Counted from the stretch's first letter, positions 34,069 through 43,147 are shown. The stretch: DNA of 64,000 bases from JAGNKE01 sp965230245 (GCA_965230245.1 OZ246000.1:620001-684000); one strand, 5' to 3'. The notes: generated by a model not told the origin, from the sequence alone. Numbers and translations are program-made.

Positions 34069-34680
34069 ATGGTCGCACATGATGAACACATCAGCGGAAA
34101 ATTCGGAGATAGTCATGAAGGTTCACCCCCGCCCGATTCCTCCTTTGACGCAGGTCACATAGGCCCGGCAAACGAAACATCTCCTTTTCGTTTCCTTCCT
34201 GCATCGACAAAAATCAAAGAAGAGCTAATCACGGCCGTTTTACTCGTGCCCTTTACCGCCGATGGCCAGATTCTCGCCGTAAATCATGCCAGTCGCGGCA
34301 TTGATATCCCGGGCGGGCATAAGGAATATACCGACCGTTCTGATTTCGGCACGGCCAGACGCGAACTTTTTGAAGAAACAGGTGCAACAGTCGGCCACAT
34401 GGCACCCTGCTTGATTATGGAATCCCCGCCCCGCGAAAACGAAGACCGAAACGAGCCTAGCTATATGATGGTTATGGTCGGAACGATTGTCGATTACGGA
34501 GATTTTGAGCCAGGCGAAGAAATTCTAAGCCGCCACTTTATGGACCCGGACGATTTTGTGAGTGAATATGGCGGAAAATTCCCCAACGATATGAAATTCA
34601 TCGTCGATGCAGCCATCGAAACGGTATGCGATGAACAGGGACAAGCGCCGGAGTTTTCCCCTTTCACACCGGATGCATAA
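34069..34680 (+). CDS. Nudix-family hydrolase
   Basis: 203 residues. The Nudix box is recognisable as GGHKEYTDRSDFGTARREL followed by FEETGA: the REL-EE-G half is perfect, while the first half has Asp for the usual Glu and one extra residue. Nudix enzymes cleave nucleotide-diphosphate compounds; activated sugars made or used by the neighbouring glycosyltransferase would be natural substrates, but that is inference. The ATG at 34069 has AGGATAATTT upstream, overlapping the end of the preceding gene. Confidence 0.82.
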   Translation: MVAHDEHISGKFGDSHEGSPPPDSSFDAGHIGPANETSPFRFLPASTKIKEELITAVLLVPFTADGQILAVNHASRGIDIPGGHKEYTDRSDFGTARRELFEETGATVGHMAPCLIMESPPRENEDRNEPSYMMVMVGTIVDYGDFEPGEEILSRHFMDPDDFVSEYGGKFPNDMKFIVDAAIETVCDEQGQAPEFSPFTPDA

Positions 34681-34723
34681 CAGAATTTGAAAAAAAATTT
34701 ATTTCTAACAAAAGACATTAGAA

Positions 34724-35362
34724 ATGAGCGATAACACACCAGTATTGCTGGATTTTTATTTTATGCGCCATGCAGAATCCGAGGCCAACGCCAGACAGGT
34801 TGCAAACGGCAGTACCGAAGAAACCATGCTGACCCAAAAAGGCGAAAAACAAGCTTACGATGCAGGGCGGTTCCTGTCAGGGCAATCCCCGCGTGTCGGA
34901 AGCATCTACCACACACAAATGCACCGCGCCGCTCAATCTGCGCTCAATATCAATGCCAGCCTGAACGTACCCGTTTACCTTGCCGGCAATTTTAACGAAC
35001 AGGAACTCGGTGATTGGGAAGGCATAGACTGGGACGAAGCAGCCGAACACTTTCTCTCCGGAGAAGACCCGCCCAACGGCGAGACCTATAAAGACTTTCA
35101 CAGCCGTTTGATGGACGGTCTTCAAACCGTCGCCAGAGAGTCGCAAAACCTTGAAGACGGAACGGTACCACTGATCGTCTCACACGGCGGGGTGTGGATG
35201 GCCATCAATAAAATTTGTGGTCAGGAACCGGACCACTGGCCTGAAAATTGTGACATTTATCAAGCACGCATCGTTGGAAGCTGGGATAATCCGCAACTTC
35301 AAACCCGCCAGATTTACAGTGATACGAGCGATCCGGGCATCACATACGGACAAGATATTTAA
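34724..35362 (+). CDS. Histidine phosphatase (phosphoglycerate-mutase-like)
   Basis: 212 residues. FYFMRHAESEANARQ carries the RHG motif with its phospho-accepting histidine, and LIVSHGGVW carries the second histidine; LGDWEGIDWDEAAE is the usual acidic site. No N-terminal signal. Such enzymes dephosphorylate small sugars or cofactors. It ends the glycosyltransferase/methyltransferase/Nudix run; the stop overlaps the convergent FAD oxidase by 4 bp. Confidence 0.88.
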   Translation: MSDNTPVLLDFYFMRHAESEANARQVANGSTEETMLTQKGEKQAYDAGRFLSGQSPRVGSIYHTQMHRAAQSALNINASLNVPVYLAGNFNEQELGDWEGIDWDEAAEHFLSGEDPPNGETYKDFHSRLMDGLQTVARESQNLEDGTVPLIVSHGGVWMAINKICGQEPDHWPENCDIYQARIVGSWDNPQLQTRQIYSDTSDPGITYGQDI

Positions 35363-36762
35363 GATCCCAAGCGGATATTCCCAAATATATCAGCAGGATC
35401 AAACATTTTCTTAAATTGATCACATAACTGCTTAAAGTCATCGGATTTGTACTTCCGGTAAAACGTCTGGTTGGCGGGGCCGACACCATGTTCCGCACTG
35501 AAACTGCCGCCGAATTCCGAAACCAGAACCTCATAAACAACAGAGCGAATTTCTTCTTCTTTTTCAGCACCATACGACATATTTTTATTATTCCAGACCA
35601 AGTTAAAATGATCACTCCCATCCCCATAATGACCAAAGTCACACAACATTACATAGGGATATTTCTCGGCCAAAACCGCCTTGGCTTTCGCCTTGAAGGG
35701 CCAAAACTGCGAACGTGATAAGGAAATATCAAGCCCCGTCACTTTGCCTTCGTGCCGCAATCCTTCGGAAATACTGTGCCGCAACGCCCAAAGTCCCTCA
35801 CTGCGCCCTGTGACCGCACCCTTGATGGGACGGCCGCCCCCCTCATCATAATGCATCATAACAAAATCAATGAGCTGACCCTCAAGCCCTACAATCTCCT
35901 CATCCTGCAAGGATGATAGCTCAATCAAAAGCGCATAGTCCGGCAAATCCCCCTGAAACGGGTCTGGTGTATTCGGCACATTCTCAATCGCACACCGCAT
36001 GGCGTTGCGTGACATCCCTTCGAAAGCGCTGAGCAGACTGCCGAACGTTCCTTCGGTCTCCAGCAAGATGGTATTTATATCTTCCGCCGAACGGGGCACG
36101 ACCAAAACACTGGCGCGCTGCTTCGGTAAAGGCGCAAGCGACACCACCGCCCGCGTTACAATCCCGAAACTACCGCCCGTCCCGATAAAGACCTGTTTCA
36201 GATCAAGCCCTGTATTGTCTTTACGTAAATCCTTAAGCAAATCAATCACCTGGCCGCGCCCGTCAACGACCTCGAGCCCCAGAACATTGTGCCGGACATC
36301 ACCATACCGAACCAGACGACTACCGCCCGTATTCGTTGCGACCATACCGCCGATACTCGGATCCGCGCCGAGATCAATCGGGAAATAAAGCTCGTGATCT
36401 TCAAGCTTGGAATTCAGTGAAGACAGCAAAACTCCGGCATCGACCTTGGCTGTCTTGTTCACGGGATCAATCTCAATGCTCTTGTTCAACCGCTCAAGCG
36501 TCAGAACGACCTGCTCCCCGCTCTGATCGGGCACGGACGCCCCCACAAGGCCGGTATTCGCCCCCTGCGGTATAATCTTGACCTGATGCGCGGCACAATA
36601 CTTCACAATCTCAGAAATCTGGCTCGCATCCGCTGGCCGCACAACGCAGGCCGCCTTGCCGTTTTCGTAACGCCAATCTTCCTCATATTTTGCGGTATCA
36701 GAACCAATCAGAACGTAGCCCTGCCCGACAATTTCTTCAAAGGATTTAATATGCTGATCCAT
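35359..36762 (-). CDS. FAD-linked oxidase of the D-lactate/D-2-hydroxyglutarate dehydrogenase group
   Basis: 467 residues. The N-terminal half is the FAD_binding_4 domain with IIPQGANTGLVGASV and the DLGADPSIGGMVATNTGG block. The C-terminal half has GHYGDGSDHFNL and SAEHGVG, the substrate- and metal-binding motifs of D-2-hydroxyacid dehydrogenases. Oxidises a D-2-hydroxyacid to the keto acid and passes electrons on. Exact substrate unknown; D-2-hydroxyglutarate or D-lactate are the usual ones. Confidence 0.9.
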   Translation of the reverse strand: MDQHIKSFEEIVGQGYVLIGSDTAKYEEDWRYENGKAACVVRPADASQISEIVKYCAAHQVKIIPQGANTGLVGASVPDQSGEQVVLTLERLNKSIEIDPVNKTAKVDAGVLLSSLNSKLEDHELYFPIDLGADPSIGGMVATNTGGSRLVRYGDVRHNVLGLEVVDGRGQVIDLLKDLRKDNTGLDLKQVFIGTGGSFGIVTRAVVSLAPLPKQRASVLVVPRSAEDINTILLETEGTFGSLLSAFEGMSRNAMRCAIENVPNTPDPFQGDLPDYALLIELSSLQDEEIVGLEGQLIDFVMMHYDEGGGRPIKGAVTGRSEGLWALRHSISEGLRHEGKVTGLDISLSRSQFWPFKAKAKAVLAEKYPYVMLCDFGHYGDGSDHFNLVWNNKNMSYGAEKEEEIRSVVYEVLVSEFGGSFSAEHGVGPANQTFYRKYKSDDFKQLCDQFKKMFDPADIFGNIRLGS

Positions 36763-36810
36763 AAGCGTATTCTCTCACGAAAAAATAATCATGCGAAGCC
36801 TTGAATATAG

Positions 36811-36845
36811 AAAAACACGAGCCGAAGCAACAACGCTCCGGCTCG
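36811..36845 (-). terminator. Intrinsic terminator after the 36868 gene
   Basis: CGAGCCG (36818-36824) pairs with CGGCTCG (36839-36845), with a further GCT/AGC pairing inside. The minus strand ends in a U-run from AAAAA at 36811-36815. It terminates the coiled-coil gene. Confidence 0.75.
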
Positions 36846-36867
36846 CATCAAATCATTTAACATTGTG

Positions 36868-37179
36868 TCATTTTTTGGCTTTCAACGCGGCCTCTTTTTT
36901 CTCGGCTCGCTTCTTCAGCTTTTCCAGCTTCGCCTCAATGGACACAATCTGCTTTTGAAGATCTTTGTAACGATCTTTCAGCTGCCTGTAATCTTTGAAG
37001 TCCTGCAACTTTGCCTCCATACGGTTCCCGTAGGTCTGCGCTTCCTCAATGAGGCCGGGCAAAACAGCAAAGTTTCGAGTATGAAAACAGTCTCTCATCT
37101 CTGAGAGGACTGAGCACAAACTGCGGTTCCAAGGTTCAATATTGGCAGCAGGCAGATGATAAATATCCTTTTTGTCCAT
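36868..37179 (-). CDS. Small coiled-coil protein
   Basis: 103 residues. The N-terminal part has NIEPWNRSLCSVLSEMRDCF, then a Lys/Glu-rich helix from residue ~55 to the end with heptad spacing (QIVSIEAKLEKLKKRAEKKE). No signal or membrane segment. AGAGGTG precedes the ATG. It has its own terminator and stands alone between the FAD oxidase and the antiporter. Not recognised. Confidence 0.65.
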   Translation of the reverse strand: MDKKDIYHLPAANIEPWNRSLCSVLSEMRDCFHTRNFAVLPGLIEEAQTYGNRMEAKLQDFKDYRQLKDRYKDLQKQIVSIEAKLEKLKKRAEKKEAALKAKK

Positions 37180-37333
37180 CTTACACCTCTCTTATGATAG
37201 AGGCTTGAAAAACAGAAAGAATGACCGCCTTTGAACCAATAAGCCCGCAGACGGCTATACCATCCAGTTTTTTATGTATGAAATTGCCACTTGCGAGGGA
37301 ACATACAGCCATTTTTGCTGCAGCGCAACAAAT

Positions 37334-38749
37334 TTATACCACCAGAACGTAAACGGTCGCCAGTATAATTTGCATAATAGCAAACGGAACAGCCAGCTTC
37401 ACAAACCCCGCAAAAGACATCGGTACCTTGTGTTTATGCATAATGGTAACAGCCACAAGCGTGGACGCACTGCCGATTGGTGTGATATTCCCGCCAAGAT
37501 TGGCGCCGAAGACAACACCCCACCATAGCGCTGATTCCGTTGGCGTCCCCAGAGACGCCAAAATCTTTGCCAGCATCGCCGCAAGTGGAATATTATCCGT
37601 CACAGAACTGAACACGGCAGACGCCCAGAGCAGGATTCCTGTGCCCATAGCACTCTCGCCGTCACCGATCATAAATTGCACACCCTGCCCGATGGCATTC
37701 AAAACCTGCGCATGCTCCATAACATTAATAACAACGAATAACCCCATGAAAAACCCGATTAAATCCCAATCAACAGCCTTATAGAATTTATCGGCTTCGG
37801 CCTTGTAACGGATCAGCATAATCGTCGCAAACGCCAGAGCCACAAACCCCATACCAAGATCCTTGATAACGGGCAGCACAGAGGCCATCGCAATCGTCAG
37901 GATAAAACCGATCAGTGCAAAGACCGAAAACCAGAAAAACGTTCCGCTTTCAATCCCGTCTTGCTCGTTAAATCCGGATATCAGTTGCGCGGCTTCCGCC
38001 TTCTCCGCCTCACCTTGCAATGCCTTAATCTTAAAGACCTTCGCGCCCATAAAAATCGTCGCCGCCGTCGCCACCACAACGTAAGGCGCGGATTTGATAA
38101 AGAACGCAACAAAGCTGATCCCCGCCGTTCCGCCGACAATAATGTTCGGCACGGAGGAAATAAGGGTCAGCAAACCACCGATATTCGTCAAAAGTCCTTC
38201 AATCAGTAAAAACGCCAGAAGCTGCGAGCGCTTGCCCAGCTTATCCAGTGAAACCACCGTCAATGATCCGACAATAATCATCGCCGTCACATTGTTCAGA
38301 ACAGCCGAAAAAACCACCGTCATAACGCCGTAATACCAAAGCAGCTTAAGCGGATCGCCTTTGGAGGCCTTGGTAAGCTTAATCGCAATCCAAGTAAACA
38401 AGCCCGATTTGGACGTGACATCGACAAAAACACTCGACCCGACAATAATCGCAATCACCGCCCAGTCAATAGCGGGAATATAAACGGGCATCTCTAGTGA
38501 ATGCCCGCCCGGAACAATCACCTCCCCGAACGGAATAATCCCGAGCGCAGAACCAAGTAACAGAGAGAAAATAGCGTAAACGCCGACAATCACAGATTTT
38601 TTGGCATGGAGCTTTTCCTCCGCCGCCAAAGAACCGATCATCAAGGCCAGTATCAATCCAAAAAGCGCCGTTACAGATCCGGCAACCTCGGGCATATGGT
38701 GCGCCTGCTCTGCAATGTGTTCCGCATGTTCCATGACTACAGCGTCCAT
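37334..38749 (-). CDS. NhaD/ArsB-type sodium:proton antiporter
   Basis: 471 residues with 11-12 hydrophobic segments in the ion-transporter superfamily layout. SAVLNNVTAMIIVGSLT and SSVTDNIPLAAMLAKIL are the two intramembrane half-motifs, and VFGANLGGNITPIGSAST is the classical NhaD/ArsB signature. An N-terminal periplasmic-like segment MDAVVMEHAEHIAEQAHHMPE is His/Glu rich. Na+/H+ exchange is the usual role of this subgroup. A Usp-domain gene lies 7 bp upstream on the same strand, so the pair is co-transcribed. Confidence 0.9.
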   Translation of the reverse strand: MDAVVMEHAEHIAEQAHHMPEVAGSVTALFGLILALMIGSLAAEEKLHAKKSVIVGVYAIFSLLLGSALGIIPFGEVIVPGGHSLEMPVYIPAIDWAVIAIIVGSSVFVDVTSKSGLFTWIAIKLTKASKGDPLKLLWYYGVMTVVFSAVLNNVTAMIIVGSLTVVSLDKLGKRSQLLAFLLIEGLLTNIGGLLTLISSVPNIIVGGTAGISFVAFFIKSAPYVVVATAATIFMGAKVFKIKALQGEAEKAEAAQLISGFNEQDGIESGTFFWFSVFALIGFILTIAMASVLPVIKDLGMGFVALAFATIMLIRYKAEADKFYKAVDWDLIGFFMGLFVVINVMEHAQVLNAIGQGVQFMIGDGESAMGTGILLWASAVFSSVTDNIPLAAMLAKILASLGTPTESALWWGVVFGANLGGNITPIGSASTLVAVTIMHKHKVPMSFAGFVKLAVPFAIMQIILATVYVLVV

Positions 38750-38756
38750 AAATCCC

Positions 38757-39611
38757 TCAAATCATCAATAGCGGGATATGCCGTAACTCGACCGCCAACG
38801 GATAAGCGATGCCGTGCATCGCCGACTGGTCTTCATCACGCGAATTCATAACCAACAAGTCAACATTATGCTCGGATATCAACTGCTTATAGGAAGATAA
38901 ACTACGGCCGTAAACAACAATCCTCTCGATATCAACGGATATATTATGCTTTTCGAGAACCTGCCTGCAGGATTCAATATATTGCCGCGGTTCCTTTAAA
39001 AGCTGCTCGCGAATGGCTTTTTTCGCCTCATCGGTATCAATCGTCGGAATCTTCGAAATCGCGTTGATGTAGCGATCGAACGTTTTCTCATCCTCAATAT
39101 GGGTCAAAAACACTTTCCCCTCGACGTGCGAAAACCGCACAGCATAATTCACAAGCCTGTGATCGCTCGACAAATGATCGGTGATCGCCATCACGGTATC
39201 CGTATTTTCCAACGCATGGTCAGTCGCATACCCTGCTGCCGGATGAGGCAAGACAAGCACAGGCACATCCGTTTTCTGTATCAGGACATCGAGATTGGAC
39301 CCCAGGCTGTGAGGATATTGCCAGTCTGTACTAAACAAATTCCGGTAAGAGCATATCAGATCGGGCGATTTGTGATCGACATGATCCAGCAGCTCGCGGG
39401 TCGTCGCAAAGTCGCCTTCGCCCAGAATATCCCATGACACTGAATTTCCGAGCACGCCCAAAAAACGCTGAATGTGTTTGAGATAAGCTTGAACCTCTGC
39501 CTCCTTACGATCCGTAACAAGCAGGACAGAGCTAATATCCACAAGCTTATACTCGTAAACATCCACAAGCGCGGAACGGAATATCGATTCAAACTGGTCA
39601 ACCTGAGTCAT
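38757..39611 (-). CDS. Tandem universal-stress-protein (Usp) domain protein
   Basis: 284 residues with two Usp-like halves. The first contains DVYEYKLVDISSVLLVTDRKEAE and ends in VPVLVLPHPA; the second has VMAITDHLSSDHRLVNYA and ends in VDLLVMNSRDEDQSAMHGIAYPLA, the position where Usp proteins usually bind ATP. It is co-transcribed with the downstream NhaD-type antiporter (7 bp gap). A regulatory or sensor role for that antiporter is plausible because Usp domains are often fused to or paired with transporters. Confidence 0.8.
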   Translation of the reverse strand: MTQVDQFESIFRSALVDVYEYKLVDISSVLLVTDRKEAEVQAYLKHIQRFLGVLGNSVSWDILGEGDFATTRELLDHVDHKSPDLICSYRNLFSTDWQYPHSLGSNLDVLIQKTDVPVLVLPHPAAGYATDHALENTDTVMAITDHLSSDHRLVNYAVRFSHVEGKVFLTHIEDEKTFDRYINAISKIPTIDTDEAKKAIREQLLKEPRQYIESCRQVLEKHNISVDIERIVVYGRSLSSYKQLISEHNVDLLVMNSRDEDQSAMHGIAYPLAVELRHIPLLMI

Positions 39612-39684
39612 AACCCTAAAACCTTAGCAGCAAGCCCCGATACATCAAAGCCATCATACGGACTCAAAAGAAGCCATACACACA

Positions 39685-39710
39685 AAAGCCCCGCAAACAC
39701 GCAGGGCTTT
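39685..39710 (-). terminator. Intrinsic terminator of the adhesin locus
   Basis: AAAGCCCCGC (39685-39694) pairs with GCAGGGCTTT (39701-39710) around AAACAC with one G-U pair. On the minus strand the hairpin ends in TTTGTG. It follows the minus-strand gene ending at 39780. Confidence 0.7.
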
Positions 39711-39779
39711 ATTTTAGAGAATCCGAGAGGCTTCGTTGCCAATACAGGCAACGCACATTCCCTTAATCTAGAGAAGGTC

Positions 39780-40202
39780 TTAGCTGTCGCCGTTCAGTGT
39801 ATCGAGAATCTCGTCTACACCTTCACCGTTACCGTTAACGATAGTCTCGTCAACAGTCACGTTATCTTCTGTAGAGGCTGTCTGATCTCCTTCAGAATCC
39901 TGAAGAATATCAATAACCGCACCTTCCGAATTATTCAAAATAATACAGCTTCCGTTGGCCTTCGCAGACGTATCGGCTTCACCGCCACAGACAAGGTTCA
40001 CAATACCGCCGCCCGTGCCGCTTGCGACCACGCCGGAGTTGTTACTGTCGTCTTCCTCGACACTACGGATCAAAGCCGCAATGGACGCACGGTTCTGAGG
40101 AGAGAAAGTCCACGGATTGTCTGACATCTGAGCCTGAGCAGGAGCCGCAAAGCTCATACCGCCCGCTAAGAGTGACGCTGCAATTAAAAGTTTGATTTTC
40201 AT
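39780..40202 (-). CDS. Small secreted protein of the HfaB-type locus
   Basis: 140 residues with a signal peptide ending AQAQ at about residue 25. The mature part opens SDNPWTFSPQNRASIAALI, then becomes Gly/Ser/Asn-rich and acidic (ASGTGGGIVNL, NGNGEGVDEIL), a composition typical of curli-like and holdfast anchor proteins. Two cysteines could form a disulfide. I place the start at 40202, after GAGG; an ATG at 40217 is possible. It shares a 5' leader sequence with the HfaD-like gene upstream, which suggests common regulation or a duplicated leader. Function not known, probably an exported matrix component. Confidence 0.65.
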   Translation of the reverse strand: MKIKLLIAASLLAGGMSFAAPAQAQMSDNPWTFSPQNRASIAALIRSVEEDDSNNSGVVASGTGGGIVNLVCGGEADTSAKANGSCIILNNSEGAVIDILQDSEGDQTASTEDNVTVDETIVNGNGEGVDEILDTLNGDS

Positions 40203-40249
40203 AGTTGCCTCTTTCATAATGTTGCACCTTTATCTTGAGAGGTGTTGAG

Positions 40250-40273
40250 GGGGAGCGACCATATTCGCTCCCC
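40250..40273. other. Hairpin between HfaD-like gene and the small secreted gene
   Basis: GGGGAGCGA (40250-40258) and TCGCTCCCC (40265-40273) form a perfect 9-bp stem with a CCATAT loop. There is no U-run on the minus strand, so it is more likely an mRNA-stabilising or partial terminator structure that sets relative expression of the two genes. Confidence 0.5.
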
Positions 40274-40315
40274 TTCTTTATTTCCGAATTAATAATCGCA
40301 TATCGCGAAAATCAA

Positions 40316-41389
40316 TTACTCGCCAACTGACTCAACAGCCGGTGAGTTAACTGTGATGCTCACGTTGTTACCAACAGCAGTTGCAACAGAGCTAACCAGT
40401 GCGCCTTCAAGAACACCCAGGTTGCTGTAGTCGTTAACGTTGATGTCAGCAACTGTAGAGCTGGCAGAAACGTCTGCGTAGTTGAACTGTGTCAGGTCAG
40501 CAATCAGGAATGCATCGCCAGGTGTGGAAGCGTTCACTTCAACACTCAGGTTGTTACCAACAGCAGTTGCATCGCTGTCGATTTGCGCATTCAGGATGTC
40601 ACGAACTTCAGAAGTCGCAGAAACTTCACCTGGCTGAACAACACCAAGCAGACCACCAAGAGTAGCCGCAATCAGGATGTCAGTGTGTGAGTTACCTGTA
40701 AGCAAGTCTGAATCATCTTCATCAACAGCAACAACATCGTTGGTAGAACGAAGAATTCCGCCATCATTAAATCCAAGGCCGCCCATGTTAAACTGCGCAT
40801 CGTGCAGGTTAACAGCAACTGTGCTTTCGATGGACTGGTTGTTGGCAACCGCTGTCGCAATGCTTTCAACCAAAGGAAGGTCTACAGCATCTTTAACATT
40901 GATTTCGGATGGTTCGAACTCAACTTCGCCGAATGCACGGAAAGTCAATGTCAACTCGTCAGAGCCTTCATCCAAAGTGTCACCAAGAAGTTCACCTGAC
41001 AGAGGACCGTCGCCATTACCTTCATTCGGACCGGCTGGCAGAACGATGGATGGGTCTACAGAATCATCTGTTGTTGTTACGAATGTGAATGTTTCATCGA
41101 TCTGAACAACACCGCCGTTATCGCCGCCTGTGTCGCCTGCCGCATTGTTGTCAATACGTGTCACAACAGAAGTAGCAACAACATCGCCAACGTTCATTTG
41201 GATCTTTTCGACTTCTACCAAACCGGAGATGTCAAAAGTATCATCAACATTGATTGTGATGTTTTCGATGCTGGTAACGGTTTTATTCCATTCCCAATCC
41301 ACATCGTCAAAGGCCTTCGCGGAAGTGGCACCGAAACCGAGTACCATTACCGACGCAGAAGCCAGTAACAAGGCTTTAGTCATTTTCAT
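40316..41389 (-). CDS. HfaD-like secreted repeat protein
   Basis: 357 residues with a signal peptide ending AKAF (about residue 26). The mature protein is Asn/Asp/Thr/Val-rich and contains three copies of a motif of the kind (S)xATAVGNNxSxxVN: SIATAVANNQS near residue 180, SDATAVGNNLS near 275 and SVATAVGNNVS near 335. Such repeats and the neighbourhood of a CsgG/HfaB gene point to the HfaD-type holdfast anchor family, which is exported through HfaB. The start has AAAGGAG upstream; the gene overlaps the 3' end of hfaB by 14 bp. Family name is inferred from context and composition. Confidence 0.7.
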   Translation of the reverse strand: MKMTKALLLASASVMVLGFGATSAKAFDDVDWEWNKTVTSIENITINVDDTFDISGLVEVEKIQMNVGDVVATSVVTRIDNNAAGDTGGDNGGVVQIDETFTFVTTTDDSVDPSIVLPAGPNEGNGDGPLSGELLGDTLDEGSDELTLTFRAFGEVEFEPSEINVKDAVDLPLVESIATAVANNQSIESTVAVNLHDAQFNMGGLGFNDGGILRSTNDVVAVDEDDSDLLTGNSHTDILIAATLGGLLGVVQPGEVSATSEVRDILNAQIDSDATAVGNNLSVEVNASTPGDAFLIADLTQFNYADVSASSTVADINVNDYSNLGVLEGALVSSVATAVGNNVSITVNSPAVESVGE

Positions 41390-42254
41390 AAGAAGTTACT
41401 CCTTTATCTTGAGAGTTGTTGGTTGTTTCAGGCCGCTCTAGATACGACTCCATATAGTCGTTCTCCGTGAGGCTGCAGCCCGGAGCCTCAGGAAGCTTTA
41501 AAAATTCTGTCATAATATTGTAAACAGCCATCTCTGCGACGGAACGGACACCCAACTGCATAGGCTCGTTTCTGATCGCACCGGCATCAAATTCAATGAG
41601 TGTATCTCCGAAGAAGCGGAATACGTTCGCCTCGACCTCATAACCAAGAATTTGTTTTTGTAAGCTGGAAACGTAGCGGATCGCAAAGTTGCGGGAGTCA
41701 ATCACACGCAAATCAAGCGCCACATTAACAACAACCGTTCTGGCACCGCCGCCCATACCGCGAACAAAGAGCTGGGCACCACCGCTGACGATGTTGTAAT
41801 TCAGTTCCGTCAATGCACCGACGACAATAAAGTCACTCGCCGGAAGTTGACCATATTCAAGTGGATTACGGGAAAGCTTCTTCTGTTCGGAAAGCTTGAC
41901 CTCGGCAAGAGGAATACGAAGATCCAAACGCTCGACCATGTGCACCTTACCCGTTTTGGCCAAGGCACTGATTACCATTTCGGACGCCCCTTGCGTAAGA
42001 GCATGCCCATTTTCATCGTAGTTAATCTGACCCGTCTTATCTGCGACTTCACCAACGGCAAAAATAGGCAGATTGTTGGCAGGGATCTCACGGAAATGCT
42101 GGAGACATTGACTGTAAGGAGTGTCGTTATTCGTCACGTGATAACTGAAGGCTGGTCTGACACCTGAATTATTAGCGTCCATCGGCTGGCCCGGAGCGCA
42201 TCCGGTCAAAATAAATAGTGTGCATGTAATAATGCTGGTCGCTCTTGAAAACAT
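41376..42254 (-). CDS. hfaB: CsgG/HfaB-family outer-membrane secretion lipoprotein
   Basis: 292 residues. The signal ends in ILTGC, a lipobox. The protein then has PYSQCLQHF near residue 50, AVGEVADKTGQINYDENG and VERLDLRIPLAEVKLSEQ, which are the CsgG/HfaB block pattern, and later SDFIVVGALTELNYN and VNVALDLRVIDSRNF. CsgG-type nonamers form the outer-membrane channel for curli subunits; HfaB does so for holdfast anchor proteins. It is the upstream gene of a minus-strand set with the HfaD-like gene and the small secreted gene, and divergent from a second small secreted protein (42617). Confidence 0.85.
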   Translation of the reverse strand: MFSRATSIITCTLFILTGCAPGQPMDANNSGVRPAFSYHVTNNDTPYSQCLQHFREIPANNLPIFAVGEVADKTGQINYDENGHALTQGASEMVISALAKTGKVHMVERLDLRIPLAEVKLSEQKKLSRNPLEYGQLPASDFIVVGALTELNYNIVSGGAQLFVRGMGGGARTVVVNVALDLRVIDSRNFAIRYVSSLQKQILGYEVEANVFRFFGDTLIEFDAGAIRNEPMQLGVRSVAEMAVYNIMTEFLKLPEAPGCSLTENDYMESYLERPETTNNSQDKGVTSYEND

Positions 42255-42616
42255 ACGAATAACCCTTGAATTCGTTACTACTAATAAATCTGAATACCCA
42301 AGAAGTTAAACACTTATAAGTCTGGGTACAGGGTTTAAAAGGGCAATCGAAAGGATCAAAGGATTTACAACAATATTTCCACAAGCACTATTCCGTGAAA
42401 AAAAGTAACTCAAAAGATACAGAATTATCCGAAAGTGGTAACTCTGAATTGATCGTAACGATTAAGATGTCCTTAACGAATACGATAATAAGGTTGTATC
42501 AAAACAACTTACGGATTTATCGATGGATATAAGGTGTTAAAGCCGATCTTACTATTGCTATTCCACAAAATCCATGGGTAGGATTATAGAACCACAAAAG
42601 TTTCAGGAGAAACCTT
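42255..42616. promoter_or_regulatory. Divergent control region of the adhesin locus
   Basis: A 362-bp AT-rich region between hfaB (minus) and the small secreted gene (plus). It must hold both promoters. I can point to no clean -35/-10 pair; short AGGTG/TAAGG-like repeats are present. The plus-strand gene has AGGAGA before its ATG. A NarL-type regulator gene next to the locus is the natural candidate to bind here. Confidence 0.5.
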
Positions 42617-43129
42617 ATGAAATATGCAGCGTTTATTCTAACAGCACTTTTATTTATTTCTGCTAATGCCTCTCCGGCATATGCGCAGCTGAATAACAAG
42701 CCATTTTCATTCAACACTCCTGACGGTGGCGTTGGTATGAGCATCGGAGGCCAACAGGCAATCATCAATCAGGAAATTCTGAATGCAACACCTGACAATC
42801 TGGTACGCAATTCTAGCGGTGTATTACTGGATGTTCAGGAAGGCCCCGGAAATACAGCGATTGTCAGCAACGAAGGCGCAAGTGGTTTTCTGCCTAAGTT
42901 CAAGGGTACGAGTTACAAAGGTTCAAATCTTGATATCTCGGTTGGCGTATTTAATTCCTTCTTCTCCCCTAAATCTTCAAATGGTGTAACAGGCAGAACA
43001 ATTGCCAGCATTCATACCGGCGGCACAATCAGCAGCTGGACAGCGCGCGTGACGAGTGGTGGTTCAGCAGTCTCATATCTGCCGAACAACTCCATCGACA
43101 CTTGGACGGCGATCGTACAGACTTTTTAA
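42617..43129 (+). CDS. Secreted HfaA-like / curli-subunit-like protein
   Basis: 170 residues with a signal peptide ending AYAQ (about residue 24). The mature part is Asn/Gly/Ser/Thr rich (NNKPFSFNTPDGGVGM, GQQAIINQEILN, NEGASGFLPKF) without cysteine, the sort of sequence seen in amyloid-like or holdfast matrix proteins. Divergent from hfaB, and facing the regulator gene at 43148 with an 18-bp gap. I call it HfaA-like only on context and composition; direct sequence similarity is not shown. Confidence 0.62.
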   Translation: MKYAAFILTALLFISANASPAYAQLNNKPFSFNTPDGGVGMSIGGQQAIINQEILNATPDNLVRNSSGVLLDVQEGPGNTAIVSNEGASGFLPKFKGTSYKGSNLDISVGVFNSFFSPKSSNGVTGRTIASIHTGGTISSWTARVTSGGSAVSYLPNNSIDTWTAIVQTF

Positions 43130-43147
43130 ATTAAAAAATATGAAGAA

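Noticed and set aside
42481..42616. Riboswitch or leader before the 42617 gene
   Set aside because: No conserved fold or terminator-like structure that I can identify.
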